Shown here one piece after another: positions 9,522 through 17,992 of a stretch of 64,000 bases of DNA. The DNA comes from Flexistipes sinusarabici DSM 4947 (GTDB lineage: Bacteria; Chrysiogenota; Deferribacteres; Deferribacterales; Flexistipitaceae). Both the position numbers and the translations under genes were made by a program. The notes beneath the pieces were generated by a model. It ran no database searches, was not told where the DNA came from, and saw only the letters and a program-made list of their open reading frames with translations. Positions within the stretch are counted from its first letter, which is position 1. Each line of letters begins with the position of its first letter. The DNA lies in NCBI RefSeq assembly GCF_000218625.1, contig NC_015672.1:124001-188000 (forward strand). Direction: 5' to 3'.

Positions 9522-11264
9522 ATGATACAAAAAGCCAAAGGGTGGTTGAACAGCTTTTTTGGCGAACACGAAGATATGTATATGGCCGGTGTTGCTGTAC
9601 TTATCGGTGTAGCTGCCGGTTACGGTAACATTATTTTCAGGTATTTAATAGGTATTGTTCAGGATTTTTTCTACGGGACAAAAGAGGAGTTTCTTTTAGA
9701 AACGCTCATTCACACCCCTGTATATAAGATTGTTCTTATTCCGGCTGTGGGCGGATTGATAGTTGGTATGGCCGGCCTAATTTTTAAATCTGCAAAGGGG
9801 CACGGTGTGCCGGATGTTATAAAGGCAATAGCCCTCAATTTAAAAATCAGTCCTTTTGTAGCTGTTGTGAAAAGTTTCACTTCTGCCATTACACTTGGCA
9901 CCGGAGGTTCCGCAGGAAGAGAGGGACCCATTATACATATAGGTTCGGCACTGGGCTCCGGTGTGGGAAAAATATTCGGTTTTTCCACCAGAAGGATGAA
10001 AACGGCTGTTGCTTGCGGAGCGGCAGGCGGACTGGCGGCAACCTTTAATGCACCTATCGGCGGGGCGATGTTTGCAGCGGAAGTGTTGCTTGGCGAATTC
10101 GGTATCAGAACATTCAGCCCGATTATCATTTCTTCCGTTATTGCAACTGTCGTTTCAAGGGGACACCTGGGCAATGTGGTAACTTTTGAAGCGCCGGAAT
10201 ATCATCTGAGACATTTTATGGAGCTGCCCCTTTATATGGTGTTGGGTTTTGCCTGTGCCGTAGTCGGTGTTTTTTTTATACGTTTTTTTTACAAAACCGA
10301 AGAAACCTTTGACAATCTGAGCATACCTTCTTTTCTAAAGCCTGCTTTGGGCGGGCTGCTGCTCGGCATACTGGCCATATACTCACGTGAAATTATGGGT
10401 GTCGGTTATGACACAATAAATCAAATTCTTGCTTCGAATCAGGTGGGACTTTTTCTCATTGTTATTGTGTTTCTTAAAATCCTTGCAACATCTCTGACTC
10501 TGGGATCCGGCGGATCCGGTGGTTTGTTTGTCCCTGCACTTTTTATAGGAACCGCAACCGGCGGAGCTTTGGGGGGGATTTTTAATGCTGCCTTTCCCGG
10601 TATTACGTCTTCCAGCGGTGCCTATGCCCTGGTGGCAATGAGCGCTATGCTCGGTGCCACCATAAAAGCCCCTTTAACTGCCATACTTATAATTTTTGAG
10701 ATTACCCAGAGTTATGAAATCATTTTGCCGTTAATGTTTGCAACGATTATTGCAAATGTTGCTGCCAACTGGCTGGAAAAAGAATCTATTTTTTCCTGGA
10801 TTCTTACTAAGGAAGGTATCAATATCAGAAAGGGTACTGAAGAAAGAGTATTATCTGAAATAAGAGTTGAAGATGTAATGCTCAGGGATATTGTTACTTT
10901 TAAAGAAAGCTCCAATTTCAAAGAGATCACCGAGGGTATAAAGAAAGCCGATCATATTTATTATCCGGTGTTAAACGATAAAGGATATCTGACAGGCATT
11001 ATGTCGTTAGATAATATAAAAAATGTGATGTTTGAAAAGGGGCTGGAGGAAATTGTTGTGGCAGGTGAGATTTGCACAAAAGATGACCTGATATACGTTT
11101 ACCCTGAGGACAGTCTTGCCACAGCTCTAAAAAAGCTGGGAATTAAAGATCTGGGGGCACTGCCCGTTGTGGAAAATATAAACGGCAATCTTAAGGTAGA
11201 AGGATTGCTGAGAAGAAGTGATATAATTTTAGCATATAATAAAGCTCTTGCAACGAGTGTTTAA
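9522..11264 (+). CDS. CLC-family chloride channel/transporter with C-terminal CBS pair
   Basis: An integral membrane protein of about 580 residues. The CLC selectivity-filter motifs are present: GSAGREGP near residue 130 and GSGGSGGLFVPALFIG near 340. The last 130 residues carry two CBS domains (starting at VEDVMLRDIVTF and GEICTKDDLIYV), which usually bind adenine nucleotides. It moves chloride, or exchanges chloride or fluoride for protons; the sequence does not decide which. A GTG at 9516 inside the glmS stop is possible, but the ATG at 9522 is spaced better from GGAG. It is cotranscribed with glmUS; the functional reason is not clear. Confidence 0.93.
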   Translation: MIQKAKGWLNSFFGEHEDMYMAGVAVLIGVAAGYGNIIFRYLIGIVQDFFYGTKEEFLLETLIHTPVYKIVLIPAVGGLIVGMAGLIFKSAKGHGVPDVIKAIALNLKISPFVAVVKSFTSAITLGTGGSAGREGPIIHIGSALGSGVGKIFGFSTRRMKTAVACGAAGGLAATFNAPIGGAMFAAEVLLGEFGIRTFSPIIISSVIATVVSRGHLGNVVTFEAPEYHLRHFMELPLYMVLGFACAVVGVFFIRFFYKTEETFDNLSIPSFLKPALGGLLLGILAIYSREIMGVGYDTINQILASNQVGLFLIVIVFLKILATSLTLGSGGSGGLFVPALFIGTATGGALGGIFNAAFPGITSSSGAYALVAMSAMLGATIKAPLTAILIIFEITQSYEIILPLMFATIIANVAANWLEKESIFSWILTKEGINIRKGTEERVLSEIRVEDVMLRDIVTFKESSNFKEITEGIKKADHIYYPVLNDKGYLTGIMSLDNIKNVMFEKGLEEIVVAGEICTKDDLIYVYPEDSLATALKKLGIKDLGALPVVENINGNLKVEGLLRRSDIILAYNKALATSV

Positions 11265-11296
11265 GGAGATTCGCAGAAATTAATAATATATAAAGG

Positions 11297-11393
11297 GAGA
11301 TCCCTCGACTCCATTTCGTTTTGCTCGGGATGTCAATGTTACGATAAAGCGATATATTGTGTCATTTCGGACGAAGTGAGAAATCTCTAAGGG
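11297..11393. repeat. dispersed intergenic repeat, GAGATCCCTCG...GAAATCTC type
   Basis: The gap between the CLC gene and the helicase holds a repeat that begins GGGAGATCCCTCGACTCC and ends GACGAAGTGAGAAATCTCTAAGG. A related shorter copy is at 35239-35308. The two ends are complementary (GAGAT / ATCTC), so it can fold. Its right end abuts the GGGAGATAT ribosome site of the helicase gene at 11400. Repeats of this general type are common between genes in many bacteria; their origin is not shown by this window. Confidence 0.6.
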
Positions 11394-11399
11394 AGATAT

Positions 11400-13457
11400 A
11401 TGGCTCATACAGCTGAAAGACTTAATAAAGAACAAAAAGCTGCCGTTGAATATACGGGCTCACCCCTGCTTGTGATAGCCGGAGCCGGAACGGGGAAAAC
11501 AAAGGTAATTGTCCATAAGATTGCTTATCTGATTGATAATATCGGTGTTAACCCGAACAATATCCTGTCGGTTACTTTTACCAATAAAGCAGCCTGGGAA
11601 ATGAAATCCCGTCTTAAAAACCTTGTGGGAGAAAGAGCTGAAGGAGTGTGGATGGGCACATTCCATTCCATATGTTTGAGAATTCTGCGCCGGGAGACGC
11701 ATAAAACTGAGCTTAAAAAAGGCTTTGGAGTTATTGATCAGGACGACAGGCTTTCAGCCCTCAGAAGTATTGTGAAAGAACTGAATATCGACAGTAAAAA
11801 ATATCCCCCGAAACAGTATCTCTGGCTGATAAGCAGTTTTAAAAACACTATTGAATATGTGGAGGATAAAGAGCCGGAAGAATTCATCCACAGATTTCCT
11901 GATGTTTTTAAAGCCTACCAGCAGTATCTTTCTTTTGCAAATCTTGTGGATTTTGATGACATGCTTGCTCTTGTTATCAGGATTTTTCAGGAAAATGATG
12001 AAGTGCTCGAACTTTACAGAAATATTTTCCGGTATATCATGGTGGATGAATATCAGGATACAAACTATATACAGTTTTTCTTTTTAAAGCTGCTTTCAGG
12101 TGAATATGGCAATATTTGTGTAGTGGGGGACGATGATCAGTCCATTTACGGATGGCGCGGTGCAGAAATAAGGAATATCCTCGATTTCGAAAAACATTTC
12201 TCTGATGTTAAAACAATAAAGCTTACCGAGAATTACAGGAGTTCACCCAATATCCTGTTTACAGCCAATACACTTATTGCAAACAATAATTACAGAAAAG
12301 GCAAGAATCTTTCCCCGGTGATCGATAAGATGGGAAATATCATGGTTAAAGAATGTCATGATGAGCAGGACGAATCAAATTTTGTTATTAATGAGATTGA
12401 GCTTATGCTGGATCAGGGAATATCTCCTGCCGAAATAGCTGTTCTTTACAGAACAAATGCTCAGTCGAGGGCTTTTGAGGTGGAGCTTAACAGAAGGGGG
12501 ATACCTTATAAAGTTATCGGGGGTATCAGTTTTTACTCCAGAAGGGAGATAAAAGATATTCTGGCATATTTAAAGCTTTCGGACAATCCATATGATATAG
12601 ATGCTCTGAAGCGTTCTGCCAAAAATCCGCCCAAGGGAATAGGCAACGTAGTTATTCAGAGAATTATCGATTATGCAACCGGCAACGGTTCGGATCTTAT
12701 ATCAGCAGCAAAAGAAATTGCCTCTGTTTCAAAGGGGAAGACCGCCGCCAGTTTAAAATTTTATACCAATATCCTTGATGAGATGCAGCTGTTTGAAAAT
12801 ATAGCGGACAAGATTAAGGTTATTTTGAACGAAAGCTCCTATGGGAATTATCTGAAACAGTTTGAAGAACAGAATGATGCGAACAAACGCATAAACAATA
12901 TCGATGAGCTTATTAATGCAGCTGCAATTTTTGATGAAAGTTATGACGAACCGGACTTGTCTGAGTTTCTTGCCACAACAACACTGACAACTTCCACAGA
13001 TGAAAGTGCCGGTGATTCCGTAAGTCTCATGACCCTTCATTCGGCAAAAGGGCTGGAATTTGAATCAGTATTTCTGACGGGCCTTGAAGAGGGTTTGTTT
13101 CCCTTGTTCCGCTCCATGGATAATGAGTGGGAGCTGGAAGAGGAAAGGCGGCTTTGCTATGTGGGGATTACCAGAGCCAAAAGCAATCTTGTTTTCACTC
13201 ATACCAACACCCGTATGGTCTACGGTAGAAGACAGTTTTGCAGACCTTCGATGTTTTTGGATGAGCTGAAGTCTGACATCAGTTCTCCGGGAGATTACGG
13301 AAAAAAGCTAAAAGCCAATACAAGAGTATTCCACAGCAAATACGGTGAAGGGGTTGTCCTTAATGTTAAAGGAGCGGGGGACAAGGTAAAGGCGGATGTT
13401 TTTTTCCAGAACTCAGGGCTTAAAAAAATGCTTGCTGAAAGTCTGGAAATATTTTAG
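11400..13457 (+). CDS. pcrA: UvrD/PcrA-type DNA helicase
   Basis: A 685-residue superfamily 1A 3'-5' helicase. Seen in order: Q motif LNKEQKAAVE, Walker A GAGTGKT (residues 28-34), motif Ia SVTFTNKAAWEMKSR, Walker B VDEYQDTNYIQ, motif III VVGDDDQSIYGWRGA, motif IV LTENYRSS, motif V LMTLHSAKGLEFESVFL and motif VI YVGITRAKSNL. The C-terminal 50 residues (KYGEGVVLNV...) match the small beta domain of PcrA/UvrD that binds RNA polymerase. It acts in nucleotide excision repair and removal of replication blocks. The ribosome site GGGAG lies at the edge of the repeat described upstream. Confidence 0.93.
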   Translation: MAHTAERLNKEQKAAVEYTGSPLLVIAGAGTGKTKVIVHKIAYLIDNIGVNPNNILSVTFTNKAAWEMKSRLKNLVGERAEGVWMGTFHSICLRILRRETHKTELKKGFGVIDQDDRLSALRSIVKELNIDSKKYPPKQYLWLISSFKNTIEYVEDKEPEEFIHRFPDVFKAYQQYLSFANLVDFDDMLALVIRIFQENDEVLELYRNIFRYIMVDEYQDTNYIQFFFLKLLSGEYGNICVVGDDDQSIYGWRGAEIRNILDFEKHFSDVKTIKLTENYRSSPNILFTANTLIANNNYRKGKNLSPVIDKMGNIMVKECHDEQDESNFVINEIELMLDQGISPAEIAVLYRTNAQSRAFEVELNRRGIPYKVIGGISFYSRREIKDILAYLKLSDNPYDIDALKRSAKNPPKGIGNVVIQRIIDYATGNGSDLISAAKEIASVSKGKTAASLKFYTNILDEMQLFENIADKIKVILNESSYGNYLKQFEEQNDANKRINNIDELINAAAIFDESYDEPDLSEFLATTTLTTSTDESAGDSVSLMTLHSAKGLEFESVFLTGLEEGLFPLFRSMDNEWELEEERRLCYVGITRAKSNLVFTHTNTRMVYGRRQFCRPSMFLDELKSDISSPGDYGKKLKANTRVFHSKYGEGVVLNVKGAGDKVKADVFFQNSGLKKMLAESLEIF

Positions 13458-13532
13458 GAACTTATTGGTTTACACCCTGTAAATTTTGCGTAAAATAGAT
13501 TTTTCTGATGATCAATAAAGCGGAGGATGAGG

Positions 13533-13829
13533 ATGTCAAAAGTTATTGATAAAAAAGATGTGCTGCATATTGCGGATCTTGCCAGACTGCAATTTTCCGA
13601 AGAGGAAGCTGAGCGCTTTACCAATGAGCTCAACAATATTCTCGATTATATACATAAGCTGGACGAGCTGGATACTTCCAGTGTTGAGCCCACTTCGCAT
13701 GCCCTTGATATCTCTAATGTTTTCAGGGAAGATGAGCAAAAAGAGCAGCTTAACAATGAGCAGGCGCTCAAGAATGCTCCGGATAAAGAACAGGGGCACT
13801 TCAAGGTACCCAGAGTTATTGAAAATTAA
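13533..13829 (+). CDS. gatC: Asp-tRNA(Asn)/Glu-tRNA(Gln) amidotransferase subunit C
   Basis: A protein of about 98 residues with the GatC signature VLHIADLARLQFSEEEAERFTNELNNILDYIHKL. GatC stabilises the GatA-GatB complex that converts misacylated Glu-tRNA(Gln) or Asp-tRNA(Asn) to the correct aminoacyl-tRNA. The ATG at 13533 is preferred over that at 13527 because GGAGG sits about 6 bases ahead of it. It is followed by gatA after 21 bases and, after an intervening small gene, by gatB. Confidence 0.95.
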   Translation: MSKVIDKKDVLHIADLARLQFSEEEAERFTNELNNILDYIHKLDELDTSSVEPTSHALDISNVFREDEQKEQLNNEQALKNAPDKEQGHFKVPRVIEN

Positions 13830-13850
13830 TAAAATCTACAGGAGTTGTTG

Positions 13851-15311
13851 ATGAATCTACTGAATGCAGATCTGAAGATATTGAGGTCTTATCTGGAGGA
13901 CGGCAGAATTTCTGCAAAGGAACTTGTACAGTTTTATCTTGATAGAATTAATAAATATGATGACAAACTTAAATCTTTTGTTTCCATAAATGAGGATGCA
14001 CTGTCCCAAGCGGAAAAAATTGACGTGAAAAGACGTAACGGTGAGAAACTGCCGCCGATGGCGGGAATACCGATAGCTTTGAAAGACAATATGGTGACTA
14101 AGGGGCTGAGAACCACCTGTTCGTCGCATATCCTGGAAAATTTCGACCCCGTTTACGACGGAACTGTTGCAAAGCAGCTGAAAGAAGAAGGTTTTATTAT
14201 ACTCGGAAAACTTAATATGGATGAATTTGCCATGGGTTCATCCTGTGAATCCTCCTACTTTGGTAAAACAAAAAATCCGTGGGATACTGAGAGGGTGCCG
14301 GGCGGCTCGAGCGGTGGTGCCGCAGCTGCAGTGAGTGCTCGTTTGATTCCCGCATCCCTGGGAAGTGATACGGGTGGCTCGATAAGACAGCCGGCTTCTT
14401 TTTGCGGTATTGCCGGCTTTAAACCGACATATGGCAGAGTTTCAAGGTTCGGCCTGGTTGCTTTTGCTTCAAGTCTTGATCAGATTGGCCCAATGACATG
14501 GAATGTTCAGGACAGTGTGGAACTGATGAAAATTATTGGAAAACATGACCATCACGATTCCACCTCGGCTTCCAAAAATTCATTCGAACCTTATGATAAA
14601 AAACTTGATAATTTGAAAGGAATAAAAATCGGCGTCCCCGAGGAATATTTCAAAGAGGGTCTGAGTCCGGAAGTTGAAGCATCTGTAAAAGACGCCATAA
14701 AACATCTTGAATCCCTTGGTGCTGAAATTATCAACATACGTATGCCCCATACAGATTACGCAGTGGCTGTTTATTATATACTTGCCACGGCCGAGGCTTC
14801 GAGTAACCTGGCCCGTTATGACGGTGTCAGATACGGATACAGAGCTGAGGCTGAAAATTTGTCTGAAATGTATGTGAAAACCCGTTCTGAAGGATTCGGT
14901 GACGAAGTTAAAAGGCGGATAATGCTCGGTACATATGTGTTAAGTGCCGGCTACTATGATGCTTATTATTTGAAGGCTCAGAGAGTCAGAACACTTATCA
15001 AAAATGATTTCCTTGATGCTTTTGCAAAAGTTGATGCAATAGTTGCGCCTACTTCTCCGACAACTGCTTTTAAAATTGGCGAGAAGGTGGAAGATCCTTT
15101 GAGTATGTATTTGAGTGATATTTTTACCCTTTCACTGAACCTTTTCGGTGGATGCGGCATTTCAGTACCATGCGGTTTTGACAGCAATAATCTTCCCATA
15201 GGTCTGCAGATTCTCGGTAACTATTTTGATGAGGCTAAGATTCTCGAAATTGCAGATTGTTACCAGAAAAATACGGCTTGGCACACAAAAATACCTCCGG
15301 AATTTGAATAA
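13851..15311 (+). CDS. gatA: Asp/Glu-tRNA amidotransferase subunit A
   Basis: The 486-residue catalytic amidase subunit, which releases ammonia from glutamine. The Ser-cisSer-Lys triad is visible as Lys78 (PIALKDN), Ser153 (PGGSSGG) and Ser177 (GSDTGGS). The amidase signature runs from about residue 150 to 195 and ends IAGFKPTYGRVSRFG. The ATG at 13851 follows AGGAG by 6 bases; an in-frame TTG at 13845 is too close to that site to be the start. Confidence 0.97.
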   Translation: MNLLNADLKILRSYLEDGRISAKELVQFYLDRINKYDDKLKSFVSINEDALSQAEKIDVKRRNGEKLPPMAGIPIALKDNMVTKGLRTTCSSHILENFDPVYDGTVAKQLKEEGFIILGKLNMDEFAMGSSCESSYFGKTKNPWDTERVPGGSSGGAAAAVSARLIPASLGSDTGGSIRQPASFCGIAGFKPTYGRVSRFGLVAFASSLDQIGPMTWNVQDSVELMKIIGKHDHHDSTSASKNSFEPYDKKLDNLKGIKIGVPEEYFKEGLSPEVEASVKDAIKHLESLGAEIINIRMPHTDYAVAVYYILATAEASSNLARYDGVRYGYRAEAENLSEMYVKTRSEGFGDEVKRRIMLGTYVLSAGYYDAYYLKAQRVRTLIKNDFLDAFAKVDAIVAPTSPTTAFKIGEKVEDPLSMYLSDIFTLSLNLFGGCGISVPCGFDSNNLPIGLQILGNYFDEAKILEIADCYQKNTAWHTKIPPEFE

Positions 15312-15325
15312 AAAATTGATGCTCA

Positions 15326-15748
15326 ATGGGGAATCAGCGGATGAATTTTATCGATAAGATATTCTTTTACGGTTCATTGAAATCGGACGGACCGTTTTAC
15401 AGTATGTATGCAAAGAATGTTCTTTTTAAGAACAGGGCTTATTCTTACGGCAGAATGGCTATGTATAAAGGAACTTTTCCGGCGCTGCTGGAGGATAAAG
15501 ATTCAGTGGTATACGGTGAGCTGGTTACCGTTTTTAATGTGAGAGATGTTCTGCTGGTGCTGGATAATGTTGAAAAATATTTGGATAGAGTTAGTCAGAC
15601 AGTGTGGGTTTTGCCGTCCAACGGCGATGATTCTGTTAATAAGGAGCCCAAAGAAGTTACTGCCTGGGTGTATATTTATAAGGGGGATATGAGTTACATC
15701 TCCTATTTGGATATGCAGGAGTGGGATAACAAACAATTAAAACTGTAG
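15326..15748 (+). CDS. gamma-glutamylcyclotransferase-like (AIG2/GGCT fold) protein
   Basis: A 140-residue protein with the GGCT signature FFYGSLKSDGP near residues 13-23, followed by the barrel strands RAYSYGRMAMYKGTFPAL and VYGELVTVF. The glutamate expected for catalysis could be in ELVTVFNVRDVLLVLDNVEKY, but I cannot place it firmly. Members act on gamma-glutamyl peptides or amines, or have no known reaction. It lies between gatA and gatB, 14 and 11 bases apart, which suggests cotranscription rather than a role in tRNA amidation. The start could be 15326 or the ATG five codons later. Confidence 0.75.
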   Translation: MGNQRMNFIDKIFFYGSLKSDGPFYSMYAKNVLFKNRAYSYGRMAMYKGTFPALLEDKDSVVYGELVTVFNVRDVLLVLDNVEKYLDRVSQTVWVLPSNGDDSVNKEPKEVTAWVYIYKGDMSYISYLDMQEWDNKQLKL

Positions 15749-15759
15749 TGAGGTTATAG

Positions 15760-17196
15760 ATGAATTATGAGGCTGTGATAGGACTGGAAGTACATGTTCA
15801 GATGGGAACGAATACAAAAATATTCTGCTCATGTTCCACCAACTTTGGAGCAGAGCCGAACAGCAATGTATGTCCGGTTTGCCTGGGAATGCCGGGTGTA
15901 CTGCCGGTGCTTAACAAGAGGGCTCTGGAATATGCAATGACAGCCGGACTGGCTCTCAACTGTGAAATTCAGGAATACAGTGTTTTCGCAAGGAAAAACT
16001 ATTTTTATCCGGATTTGCCAAAAGGTTATCAGATATCGCAGTATGAGCTTCCCTTGTGCCTGAATGGTAAAATGAAAATCAATCTTGAGGAATATTCCAA
16101 GGAAATTGGTATCACCAGAATTCACATGGAGGAAGATGCAGGCAAATCTATTCACGGTGAAAATCTCGGCGATTATTCCGCTTCCTATGTGGATTTAAAC
16201 AGAACAGGGGTCCCGCTTATTGAGATTGTTAGTGAGCCTGATATGAGAACAGGTGAGGAAGCAAAAGCTTATTTGCAGAAGCTGAAAGCTATACTGCAAT
16301 ATGCCGGAGTTTCCGAATGTAATATGGAGGAAGGCTCATTAAGATGCGATGCCAATATTTCCATACGTCCTGAAGGACAAAAGGAGTTCGGGGTAAAAAC
16401 AGAAATCAAAAATATGAATTCTTTTAAAAACGTACAAAAAGCAATAGAATATGAAATTAAGCGTCAGACCAAGGTTTTAAACGAAGGCGGTCATATCATT
16501 CAGGAAACGAGGTTGTGGAATCCTGACAAAAATATAACGGTTGCAATGAGAAGCAAGGAAGAAGCACATGATTACAGGTATTTTCCGGACCCCGACCTCA
16601 TACCTGTCAAAGTTGATGATGGCTGGATTGAGCGGGTCAGGGAGAGCCTGCCTGAACTACCGGATGAAAAGAAAGCCCGTTTTAAAAAGGAATACAGCCT
16701 GCCGGAGTATGATGCGGAAGTACTGACCTCTTTTAAAACATATGCCGATTATTTTGAAGAGTGTATAAAAAGCCACAACAATCCCAAGATAATAGCCAAC
16801 TGGATTATGTCGGAAATTTTAAGAGTTGTTAACGAAAGGAACTGCGATATTTTTGATATCGGAGTAGATCCTTCCATGCTTGCCGGTCTTGTAAAGTTAA
16901 TAGACGATAACACAATCAGCGGTAAAATAGCTAAAGATGTTTTTGAAATCATGCTTGAGAGCGGAAAAGCACCCGCTGAAATTGTTAAAGAGAAAAACCT
17001 TGCCCAAATATCCGACAGTTCCGAGCTGGAAAATATTGTAAAACAGGTGTTTGAAGAAAACCCCGATGAGCTGGAGCGTTTTAAAAACGGAGAGAAAAAG
17101 CTGCAGGGTTTCTTTGTGGGGCAGGTGATGAAGAAAACAAAAGGCCAGGCAAATCCGAAGCTGGTTAATCAGCTGATAGCAAAATTAAGCAATTAG
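15760..17196 (+). CDS. gatB: Asp/Glu-tRNA amidotransferase subunit B
   Basis: The 478-residue tRNA-binding and kinase subunit of GatCAB. It begins MNYEAVIGLEVHVQMGTNTKIFC and has the zinc site CSCSTNFG...NVCPVCLGMPG typical of GatB. SVFARKNYFYPDLPKGYQISQ and ETRLWNPDKNITVAMRSKEEAHDYRYFPDPDL are conserved blocks of the cradle domain, and the tail is the YqeY-like helical domain. With gatC and gatA nearby, the organism probably lacks GlnRS or AsnRS, which is inference. Confidence 0.97.
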   Translation: MNYEAVIGLEVHVQMGTNTKIFCSCSTNFGAEPNSNVCPVCLGMPGVLPVLNKRALEYAMTAGLALNCEIQEYSVFARKNYFYPDLPKGYQISQYELPLCLNGKMKINLEEYSKEIGITRIHMEEDAGKSIHGENLGDYSASYVDLNRTGVPLIEIVSEPDMRTGEEAKAYLQKLKAILQYAGVSECNMEEGSLRCDANISIRPEGQKEFGVKTEIKNMNSFKNVQKAIEYEIKRQTKVLNEGGHIIQETRLWNPDKNITVAMRSKEEAHDYRYFPDPDLIPVKVDDGWIERVRESLPELPDEKKARFKKEYSLPEYDAEVLTSFKTYADYFEECIKSHNNPKIIANWIMSEILRVVNERNCDIFDIGVDPSMLAGLVKLIDDNTISGKIAKDVFEIMLESGKAPAEIVKEKNLAQISDSSELENIVKQVFEENPDELERFKNGEKKLQGFFVGQVMKKTKGQANPKLVNQLIAKLSN

Positions 17197-17205
17197 GGGT
17201 TTGAT

Positions 17206-17607
17206 ATGCTGAAAAAGATTGATCATATCGGGATAGCGGTAAAGTCGCTGGAAGAAGCAGTTAGGTTTTATGAGACTTTGGGTGTTAGTGTGGAATCTTA
17301 TGAAGAAGTTACGTCTCAAAAAGTGAAGGTCGCATTTATCAAGCTGGGAGACTCCAACGTTGAGCTGCTTGAGCCCACAAGCGAAGACAGCCCTGTTGCC
17401 AAATTCCTGGAAAAGAAAGGTGAAGGCATTCATCACTTATGTTATGAAGTAAACGACGTTTCTGAGTCCCTTGATATTATGAAAAAGGATGGAATGAAGC
17501 TGATAAATGAAGAGCCGATAAAAGGGGCACATGGCAAGCTGGTGGCATTTGTTCATCCGAAATCTGCCAATGGCGTCCTTACCGAACTTTCACAACCAGC
17601 AGGTTAA
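17206..17607 (+). CDS. mce: methylmalonyl-CoA epimerase
   Basis: A 133-residue vicinal-oxygen-chelate protein. The metal ligands are visible as His in KIDHIGIAV (residue 6), Glu in SNVELLEPTS, His in GIHHLCYEV and Glu in LTELSQPAG, the spacing of methylmalonyl-CoA epimerase rather than glyoxalase I. It interconverts (R)- and (S)-methylmalonyl-CoA in the propionate/succinate route. It follows gatB by 9 bases. Its partner mutase is not in this window. Confidence 0.87.
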   Translation: MLKKIDHIGIAVKSLEEAVRFYETLGVSVESYEEVTSQKVKVAFIKLGDSNVELLEPTSEDSPVAKFLEKKGEGIHHLCYEVNDVSESLDIMKKDGMKLINEEPIKGAHGKLVAFVHPKSANGVLTELSQPAG

Positions 17608-17629
17608 TCTTATAAGTCAAATTTTGTTA

Positions 17630-17785
17630 CTTGTCCCTGTTACAAGTCTTTGCGAGGATCCGCCCATAGCGAATGCTATGCAAAAAAACTGTCACCTCTT
17701 GCCAGGTTAAATGCCGCGGGCAATCAGCGAAGCTGATATTTAACGGGGGCGACCGAAGCGGAGAGGTCTCTAATCAAATAACACT
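17630..17785. repeat. degenerate hairpin repeat downstream of mce
   Basis: This stretch contains TTAAATGCCGCGGGCAATCAGCGAAGCTGATATTTAA-like inverted sequence, related to the CCCTGTTAAAT...ATTTAACAGGG hairpin module of the elements at 19430, 34934 and 39833. Fragments such as CATAGCGAATGCTATGCAAAA also recall those elements. It looks like a decayed or partial member; no clean terminal repeat or target duplication was found. Confidence 0.5.
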
Positions 17786-17790
17786 ATGAT

Positions 17791-17920
17791 AGCTTTGAAT
17801 AAATACCCCACCCAGCCTCCCCTAATTTAGGGGAGGAGCTTTATCTTTGCTCCTATTAAAAAATTAGGAGGGGATTAAGGGGTGGTAAAATTTATAAGAA
17901 TACATTATTCAAAAATCCCG
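17791..17920. repeat. small element with TTTGAATAA / TTATTCAAA ends
   Basis: The segment starts near CTTTGAATAAATACCCCACCC and ends near GAATACATTATTCAAA. Inside are inverted blocks CCTCCCCTAATTTAGGGGAGG and TTAGGAGGGGATTAAGGGG. The right half is nearly identical to 28550-28610, and the ends match those of the element at 54242-54372. It is a member of a small-element family; a target duplication was not evident for this copy. Confidence 0.55.
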
Positions 17921-17940
17921 CATAAGCTTTTTATAATAAA

Positions 17941-17968
17941 AAAGGCAGCCGAATGGCTGCCTTTTTTT
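17941..17968 (-). terminator. bidirectional intrinsic terminator
   Basis: Stem AAAGGCAGCC / GGCTGCCTTT with loop GAAT (17941-17964), flanked by an A-run on the left and a T-run on the right. It lies 25 bases beyond the stop of the minus-strand rhodanese gene and can also stop plus-strand readthrough from the gat-mce operon. Confidence 0.85.
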
Positions 17969-17992
17969 GGTATATAGTTTGATATAGTGTGT

